This document shows positions 56,445-64,000 of a stretch of 64,000 bases of DNA, in pieces. Position 1 is the first letter of the stretch. Each line of letters opens with the position of its first letter. This DNA is from Chlamydomonas reinhardtii (taxonomy: Eukaryota > Chlorophyta > Chlorophyceae > Chlamydomonadales > Chlamydomonadaceae): assembly GCF_000002595.2 (NCBI RefSeq), contig NC_057009.1, forward strand, positions 703,699-767,698, read 5' to 3'. Position numbers and translations under genes: made by a program. The notes below the pieces were generated by a model. It saw only the letters and a program-made list of their open reading frames with translations. It did no database searches and was not told the DNA's origin.

Positions 56445-58067
56445 GCTTCTACCGCGCGGCGCTGTTCGGGCTGCTGGAGCACGTGCTGGCGGCGCCAGAC
56501 CCGCAGCTGGCGGAGCGGTGGGTGGAGGCTGGTCGCACGGAGTGAACGGCGGATGTGGGTATGGAGTGAGACGGGCGTCCAGGGTGCAGGAAGGGATTGC
56601 AGTCGAGAGGCAGGGAGAGGGGCGAGCGAAGCGAGGGGTAGGAACGAGAGTGGTGGGGTTTGGCTGCCGGGTTGGAGCTATGTCGCCTTCCTTGAATGCA
56701 CGCCACATCATTTGCCCAGTCACCTGAAGTGCCTGCGATCCCCTTATGCGCGTGATTGCGCTCATGCTGCTTTATACACCCCGCCCCTGCCCGTTCCTAC
56801 ACAGGCTGGACTTGGTGGTGTCGCGGCACCTGGCGCGACTGGACGAGCCGCAGTTCCAGCAGCAACCCCCGCCCACCAGCCCGGCCGCAAACGACGGCCG
56901 TGGCGCCGGCATGAGCCCGCTGAGGCTGACGCCAGCGCGTGGCGACCCGGCCTTTGCCCCCATGCATGCTTCGCCGGGCCAGCCTGCTGCGGCTGCGGCT
57001 GCGGCCGGCGCGCAGGTGCCCCCACGGGACGACCCTGCGGCCTACCGCGGCGGCCAGCGGCTGCTACGCCTTTTGCGCACCGCCTGGTTCAAGGTGCGTC
57101 GAGTTGCAAGGCCCCAGCCGCTGCACACGACCCAGCATCACCCGCATGTCATGCTCGTTACCTCCCATCGCCAGTTCAGGGCGCGTGCTTGTGCGTTGCA
57201 GCGACCTCCCACCCGGTGTCCCACCCGCCCTGCACTTGAGGTACCTCACTCATGCCGCGCCGATTCTCTGCCCTCCGCTCTCCGTCACCCCATGTGCAGT
57301 GCCCCGACGCGCCGCGGCCGTCCGACGTGTCCAGCCTGGAGCGCCTCTTTAACAGCGTCGAGCAGAGCGGTGAGGTGATCCGCTTCGCACGCAGCCTGAC
57401 GGCGCGGGAGCTGATGGCGGCGGAGGAGTTATACACTCCCTTCATTCCCGGCTGCGGAGGGTGAGCCAACGGGGCTGTTTGTAGAATGTAGACCGCACTG
57501 GGCAGTCGGGCAGTTGGCACGCGTCTGCATAAATGCAAGGCAAGGAGGCATGACACTTCAGTGTGCCCGCACTGCCCCCATCTGGCACCTCGCGGCTGGA
57601 TGCGCACAGGGACTACACGGGCCTGACTCTGCGCCAGATCTGTGAGCGGCACGTGCTGCCCATGGGCGTGGAGGTTGAGCAGCTGCAGGTGAGTGCGTGT
57701 GCCTGGCGTGTTAGCTGGTGACGTGCATGGCAACTCACAACGCACACAGCACAAGGTGCTCAGTGCGGCAGGGGTGCAAGAACGCTGACTGCTAGGCATG
57801 CCGGTGCGGCCAGTGGCCACGTGCTCCATTGCCCCCCCCCTTAACGTCATGCAGATCATCGCGGCCTGCACGGCGCTGGGTGTGACGCTGGCGGTGCTGG
57901 ACGTGGCGGGCAGTGCGGTGGGAGCCATCAAGCACGGCCCCGCGGCGCAGCAGCATGGCCCGCCGGTGGCCTGGGTGGCGCACCTGCCCGGCCATTACGA
58001 CGTTATCTACCCCGCACGGCCGTTGGACGTGGCGCCGGGGGGGCAACTAGTGGCGGCAATTATATAA
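56445..58067 (+). pseudogene. Otubain fragment, unit 3 (part of exon 8 to exon 12)
   Basis: Homology starts at 56445, inside the catalytic Cys codon of exon 8. The sequence GCTTCTACCGC is kept but the preceding bases are not from the gene, so the Asp-Gly-Asn-Cys motif is gone. Remaining exons are 56445-56517, 56805-57093, 57300-57460, 57610-57688 and 57855-58067, all still open. Without the catalytic Cys, the UIM region and a promoter this is a dead fragment. Four bases (AGGA) separate it from the DIRS-like sequence. Confidence 0.88.
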
Positions 58068-59477
58068 AGCGAGGCGAGTATGTAACTGTGCCTCGCGTGG
58101 ATAACGTCAGTATGGTGCGAAGTGGTATGAGGGCCCAGGTGTAAGGGTGCTCTCGCCCCCGCCCCCGTTGTCAAAGCACAGGCCACGCTCTTCTCCTTGC
58201 TCTTTTGCATTGGGTTCGCTTCAGTTTGGGCTGGTATCTACACCTTCCCCCCTCCTGCTCTCGCCACTTCATTTGGAATACGGGCAGGCTGCGGTTGCCG
58301 TGTGCCGTGCCTGGTTCAGGGAATGGCCCACAGCTGTAACCATTCGATGCTATAAGACTGCAGACTTGCGACATGGATGCAGCGGCAGCAGACGGTATGG
58401 CAGGTTTGCGAGTGACATTTGGGAGTCTTTGGCGCCAGCCCCAGTGCACGGGCTGAAAACCGCCTTGAGACCCGCACTGCATTGCGGGCCCACATTTGCA
58501 ATGGTGACGGCACTGGCATTTTGTCGATGGCGTGTAAGCTTCAGGCGGCGGCCACGTCCACGCGTGACAGTGACGACCCCGGCAGCTTCTCCTTCGGTTG
58601 GCATTAAGCTCTGTGCTTCAAGCTGTGTGCGCCCGCCGTGTATCGTTGCTGTTGTGGCCGCAAAGCACTACCGTACGCCGGGCCCAGCAGGGGGGAGCCG
58701 TTAGCAGAGCGGCGAGCGGGCGGCGGTGGCAGGAGTGGCAGATAAGGGACTCCCTTGATGGCGGAGTTTTGAGGTGTTACTTTGCGACGGATAGATGAGG
58801 CCGTGGTTGGAAATGCTGTAGCAACTTTGGCGGGGCCAGGCGTGGCGGCAGAGGCTAGGACAGGGGCGACGGCAGCGACTAGGGCTGCAGTGTGGACGGC
58901 TGCCCACACCTGACAATGAACCCGACGGCCTGGCAGGCTTTGTCAGCAGGGGACCTCTTGCACGGCCGTCGCTGCACCGCAAGAAGCTTTCTGCCCTGAT
59001 CAAAGCTGCAGGCTGCACAGCTGGCATGGGTGGGTTGTGGGTGGCAATGGGTCAGGCCAGTCCCATTTAACAGCATTGCGAAAGTGCGCATGGCAGCGCT
59101 GCTGGGTGCGCACCCGTAGGAGGGTCCCGCGGACACCCCCTCTCAGCACCCAATACTGGATGCCTGTCCCGATGGTTGTGTTGCTCGCTGTAGACTGATG
59201 TACCTGAGAGACACAGGAGATGGCTGAGCGACCGCGCTGAGCGACTGTGGACCCGCTATCGTTGAGGGAAACGGTTCACGACTGGGGCGGATAAATAGCG
59301 TTTCTCGCCTCGAGAAACAGAGTTCTCCGACGATGGAACGAGAAGTACGGCAACTGTCATTGCCGAAGTATTGTAGGGCAGCGCTCTGCGCTGCACGGCT
59401 ATCCGCCGATTAATACTTCCTTATCCTCTGCTTTACCGCAGAGACTCCTATTCCTAAAGAGCCCGCCCGCCTCCCTC

Positions 59478-59753
59478 ATGCCCAGGCCCCCGCCATCCGC
59501 CACGGGCCGCGCCCGCCCCGCCGCGCCCAGCGGCAGCGCCCCCCGCGCCCTCCCCAGCACGGGCGCCGGCCGCGGGCGGGGCCGCGGTGCCCACCGCGGC
59601 CGCGGTCCCAAGCCCCGCGCCGCCGCGCCCGCCGCCGCGCCTGTCCCGCTGCCGAGCGGCCGCGGCCGCGGTCGCGGCCGTGGCGCGCCACAGCCCAGCG
59701 CGCCGCCGTCCGTGACCACGCGCTCTCGCGCGCGCGCCACGCCGGCGCCCTAG
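59478..59753 (+). CDS. Candidate small RG-rich protein (unit 3)
   Basis: Identical frame to 21541-21816. Coding status is doubtful for the reasons given there. Confidence 0.22.
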   Translation: MPRPPPSATGRARPAAPSGSAPRALPSTGAGRGRGRGAHRGRGPKPRAAAPAAAPVPLPSGRGRGRGRGAPQPSAPPSVTTRSRARATPAP

Positions 59754-59964
59754 CCCGGCCGGGCCGCCGGCCATCACGCCGGCGCCGGCCGGCCACCGCC
59801 GGCGGCCTCTAGGGCCGCCGCGCGCCTTACCTTTGGTCCAGGCCTAGGCGTATCCGCATGTCGCATGTTGTGCTAGTGCGCGGGTGCCTGTCTGCCTGCC
59901 ATGTTTGTTGCCGCATACCTTGCCGGCCTACGTCGCCGGGAGCATCGTTGTCCGGTTGCGGTGC

Positions 59965-60134
59965 ATTGCCGGCCACTAGTGTGGCTTGGTGTGTTTGAGG
60001 TGTATTGCCAGCCACTGGTGTGGCTCGGTCTGTTTGAGGAGTATTGCCGGCCACTGGTGTGGCCCGGTATGTTTGAGGAGTATTGCCGGCCACTGGTGTG
60101 GCCCGGTATGTTTGAGGAGTATTGCCGGCCACTA
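59965..60134. repeat. 39-bp minisatellite, unit 3 (about 4.4 copies)
   Basis: One more 39-bp copy than in units 1 and 2; the extra copy is a second GGCCCGGTATGTTTGAGG type. Confidence 0.9.
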
Positions 60135-61729
60135 ATGCAACATAAACATCGGGGTTTGGGGGGGTAGTCGTCGGTCGTTTCGGTTGAGGTAGCGGGGAAT
60201 TGTGACGAGACGATTGGGACCAGGATGGTTACACTGGGCATAAGCCGACCGGGAGCTGAGTGCCGGTCAGGGTCAGGACAGGGCTTATGCGTGCCTCTCG
60301 TACTGTAAGTTCCGAGGAGGATAAACCCCAAACCTCATCGCAGGTATACGTAATTAATGGCCAGCTACAACAATGTCACAATTAGCATACGGCTGGGGCA
60401 TAAGCGCGGTCTGTCATAGTTTGCGATGCCAGGATGGCGCTGGAATGGCTCGCGCGTTCGCCGAAGGGTTCGCGCCCTGCGCCTTTCATTGCGCAGCCAT
60501 ATTATTCATGATTATATCTACACAAAAGCGGCTTGATAGAGGGAGAGGCCCGTGCGCTGCCTGATGCGACCCTTCGTCTGCCCAGGCAACCCCACGCGTG
60601 GGTGGCTCGCCGCTCTGCCGCGTCTGGGGCCGGGCTGTCGATGGTAATTTACTTTCAACTTGCAGCTCTTCAAGCCCCGGTAGCGCAAAGAAAGTACCGC
60701 TAGGTCATGTCAAGGCGTATGAATGCCGTCCGAACCGTCATGTCCCTGTGCTCGGGAGCTTGCAAAAGGCACAATGCTGCTTACATCTGTTTGGGACCCG
60801 TGCTGCCGGCGGCAGGGGCTGCCCGGGTGGCCCTTGAGGAGACCAACCGGCCGCGCGCGACGGGTCAAATCTTTCGCCGAATGAGGAGCCGTGCGACGTA
60901 CGCGCTCCGCATGGGGCTTCACAGAACTAGTATTTCAGCTTGGTGTGTCAAGTTATACTCATGCATGTTCATCACCGTGCGCAACAAGCCTGGGACGCAA
61001 TACAACCGAAACCAGCCCGCTGTTAGTTGACCCTTTGACAACGTCTTGCGAAGCGCATCCTGCTTGCTCTCCTATGTATTCGGCGTCACAACAACAAGTG
61101 AAATAGCACACTTTTACTCATCGTAATCGCGCCAAGGTAAGAAAGGGCGCACAAAGCAAGTCGGGGCTTGGGATGTTGCGTGCGTGGTGTGTGTGCGGGA
61201 GCGTGGTCGTGTCAGGCCGATCGACTTGTTGAATGTTTTAAGCAGCCCTTCAAGAAGAATGTGTCACGCTGAATGTATCTGAGCCGTCCTTGTGAGTTTG
61301 GGCGGGGGAGGTGACGGGGCTGCCCGCGCGCGTTCACGTCACGCCATCATGTCATATCACATTCTACACATCTCGTGCAGCTGTCGTTAACCGACCGAAG
61401 CCGATAGCTTATCAACCCATTTCAGTACATTGTACAATACTGGAAACGTCTCGCCGCGCACTCCCCCACCCCATAAGCGATAGGCGGGGAGGCGCTGCTC
61501 CGGCATGCAGGTGTCGCATGGATGGGGACGTGCTGCGCAAACACAAGGGCAGCGGATGTATCGACAACAGAAACGCCAGTGTCGGGCATCCCGACTGATT
61601 TCTATCGCATGTTCCAAATCGTGTACAGCCATTAGCCATCGCATACAGCCAGCTCGCGAGCCAACTGCTCCATCCTCTCCCTTCCGCCCTTCCCCTGCGC
61701 AGGCGTGCGTGCTCCAGGCTACCGCCTAC

Positions 61730-64000
61730 ATGGCTGTTGCCTGCGCGGTTGCCGTCCGGCCCCTGGTCCAAGTGGCCGTTGCCTCTGCCGTTTCCACCGC
61801 CGCCCCTGCCTCCTCGAAGCCTGCCGTCAAGCTCGCCGCCTCCGCCGTGTCCGCCGTCGCGCTCACCACCGTCTCTGTATCCGCCGGCCTGTTGGCAACC
61901 ACCGCTGTTGAAGATCCACGTTTTCATGCCGCGGACTGCCAGAGCCGTTCTGCTGATGCGAGTGCGAGCTGTGAGGACCTTCAGCCCTCCACATCCACAT
62001 GCACATCAGCAGTAGCTGACGCCAACAGGCCCACCCGCCGTGTCAGGCGCAGCGGCTCCAAGGCCCAACGCCGAGGATCCACCACGCTGACAGCTTCCGT
62101 TCCATCCATGGCGGCGGCCGTCGTGCTCCCACCCAAGATCGCCCTGCGGCGGCGCCATCGGCTGCGCCTTCGGGCGGGACACAGCGCCACTGCTGCTGCC
62201 ACTGACAAGACCCCTCGGGAGCAGCCGGATGTGAGTGGGTTGGTGTGCAAACGGTTCAACGCACATGTAGGTAACGGGGCCAGAAGCCAGAGCCACAACA
62301 ATTAAGACGCATGATACTGTGTTGTACGCGCAGCTTGGCCCATGCCTGCACTGCTGTCAAATATTCAGTTGGCGCATTGCAGCCATGTCTGTGGGGTACC
62401 GCATGGCCAGCATTGCCCAGCAGCGTACACGGCCGCGCGTGGTCCGCAGACAGCCCGCCGCCTGCATCTTTGAAGCATGTAACCACAGCGGCGTGTTCTG
62501 GCGCTTGTCCTCGCCTCGCCTGACCCGGCCTCTCACTACTGCTGTGCATTCACAGAAGCCCGCTGCATTGCCGGAGGATCTGCTCCCGGCCGACGCCACC
62601 TCCACCTCCAGCACGGGCAAAATCTCCTCCGCCGCCGTGTGCTGCGGCCTGCTGGCGCACTGCAGCGCTGCCCAGCTGCACGCCATCCTGTGCGGGCTAG
62701 TGCAAGCCGTGGCATCCAGCAGCGTCAAGGGCAACAATCGGAAGCTGCTGCTGGGCTCCAAGCTGCGCAAGCTGCTGGAGGGCGTGGGCGTGGCGCCGGC
62801 CAACGGCAAAGCCTACACCGCCGCCGACGTGGCGGCACTCTCCGGCCCCAAGCTGGAGCGGCTGCGGGCCACGCTGAAGTCGCAGCCGGGACTGCTGCTG
62901 TGGTTCCTGCTGTTTACATCGCCCGCTGAGCTGCAGGCGCTGCAGGCGGCGCTGCTGCCGGGCGGCGCGGGCGACAGGAGCTTCGAGGAGTGGCGCGCCG
63001 CGATCGACGCTGTGGCCGGCAGCGGCCACGAGCAGCTGGCGGCGGCGCAGGAAGTGAGGGGCCGCCAGTCGGCGTGCGTTGAGGGCAGTACGGCCGGCAA
63101 CACCGCCACCACCGCCACCATCACCACCACCAACAACAACCCCGCCAGTCATGGTGGCGTCTACACGGCGCTCACGGGCACCGAGGTTACCGGCAAGGTG
63201 GGTGCGTGGCAGTCATGGGTGTGACAGTCATGGGGTGTGGCATTCATGGGGTGTGGCAGTCATGGGGTGTGGCTGCTGGGGGCCAGCGGACGCGCTGACC
63301 CACAAATGCTGCTTTGACTCCTACCGTATCTAAACCTTGCCAATGCCATCCACCATGCTGTGCAACTGTGCAGGCGGCGGCCAACAAGGATCTGTCCCGC
63401 ACCCGCACCACCAGCCACAGGAACCGGTGCGTGTCCGAGAGTGGCAGCACGCGCAACAAGAGCAGGAGTAGCAGCAGCAGGAGCAGCAGTACTCACAGCG
63501 TGGAGTACGCGGAGCCGAAGGCGGGCTGCTCCCAGCCCGCCGCCACCGTCCCGGGCTGCGTGCCTGAGATCATCAGCGCAGCTATACCGCCGCTGGCTCC
63601 GCTAGCTCTGCACATCCGGCGCGCCATAGTGAAGGAGCTGCTGGAGGCCAGGCCGCCGGGCTGGAACACCTTTCTGTACTCCTGGCTGCAGGCGGCGGGG
63701 CTGTCCGAGTTCCTGCCGGCCAATGGCACCTGCCGCATGTACATGGCAGACAGGAAGCAGCTCGTGCTCCGCGTGGGCGCGATGCGCGAGGAGCAGGTGG
63801 ACGCGTTCCTGACGTGCATGTGCAAGGCGCACGGGCACAGCACGTGGCTCGCGCGCTACCTGCACATGCTGGGGCCGGAGGTTTCGCAGCTGCTGTCCCA
63901 GGGTCGGTACAGCGACGAACTGCTGGCCGCGCTGCGGGCCGCCGGGCAGAAAACGCTGGCCGATGCAGTCATGGAGCACTTCTGGGGGCGGGACCCGGAT
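61730..64000 (+). CDS. GIY-YIG nuclease-like protein, copy 4 (3' end outside window)
   Basis: Exons: 61730-62230, 62556-63197 and 63374 to the window edge (exon 3 would end near 64165). Only one exon 2 is present. Its intron 1 combines upstream features of exon 2a of copy 3 with the GAAGCATGTAACC... form found before exon 2b, as expected either of the ancestral single-exon state or of recombination between 2a and 2b. It shares with copy 1 the TTTACATCGCCCG variant (Thr-Ser in place of Thr-Ala) and a one-base shorter GGGG run just after exon 2. The GIY-YIG exons lie beyond the window. Confidence 0.72.

Larger units (their letters stand above)
58068..61729. other. Spacer, unit 3
   Basis: Repeat of 20130-23758 without the hAT-like insertion. 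One extra T near 58420 and a 4-base loss near 60600 distinguish it. No gene is supported apart from the doubtful RG-rich frame. Confidence 0.45.

Noticed and set aside
56440-56482. Extension of the DIRS-like minus-strand frame into the otubain exon
   Set aside because: These first residues are antisense otubain sequence, not part of the element.

Overview
The window looks like nuclear DNA of a Chlamydomonas-type (volvocine) green alga. The sequence is GC-rich, and genes are split into many exons by short introns with clean GT...CAG borders. TGTAA occurs where algal poly(A) signals would lie, there is a long (CA)n microsatellite, and the single-copy genes fit a ciliated, UFMylating eukaryote. 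All calls come from reading the sequence; no database search was run.

Only 7042-18480 is single-copy. It holds UFM1 (7581-8406, +), convergent with CCDC103, a ciliary dynein-arm factor (10155-8695, -). Next comes a 12-exon otubain-type deubiquitinase with a helical N-terminus and a ubiquitin-interacting motif (11592-20129, +). Its largest intron appears to hold an opposite-strand J-domain cochaperone gene (14589-13177).

The rest is a young, nearly identical tandem array. Its unit is: otubain 3' exons, about 3.6 kb of spacer, a seven-exon gene for a GIY-YIG nuclease-like protein, and about 4 kb of 3' flank with a LINE remnant and a MITE. The GIY-YIG gene is present four times: 1-2705 (5' end outside the window), 23759-32880, 45533-49947, and 61730-64000 (3' end outside the window). 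In the second and third copies exon 2 is itself duplicated, in frame.

In units 2 and 3 the flank runs into a broken DIRS-like retroelement fragment joined to a 5'-truncated otubain fragment, so the otubain copies there are dead. Later insertions distinguish the units: a 4.7-kb CACTA element in intron 2 of copy 2 (25287-29990), a 445-bp CACTA end (38717-39161) and a 1.3-kb hAT-like element (42974-44292).

Two N gaps (6269-7041 and 44804-44903) lie inside repeats, so unit order and number are not fully secure. The single-copy genes serve protein modification (UFM1, deubiquitinase, J-protein) and cilia (CCDC103). I see no evidence that they form one operating system. The unusual feature is the recent amplification of the GIY-YIG gene.
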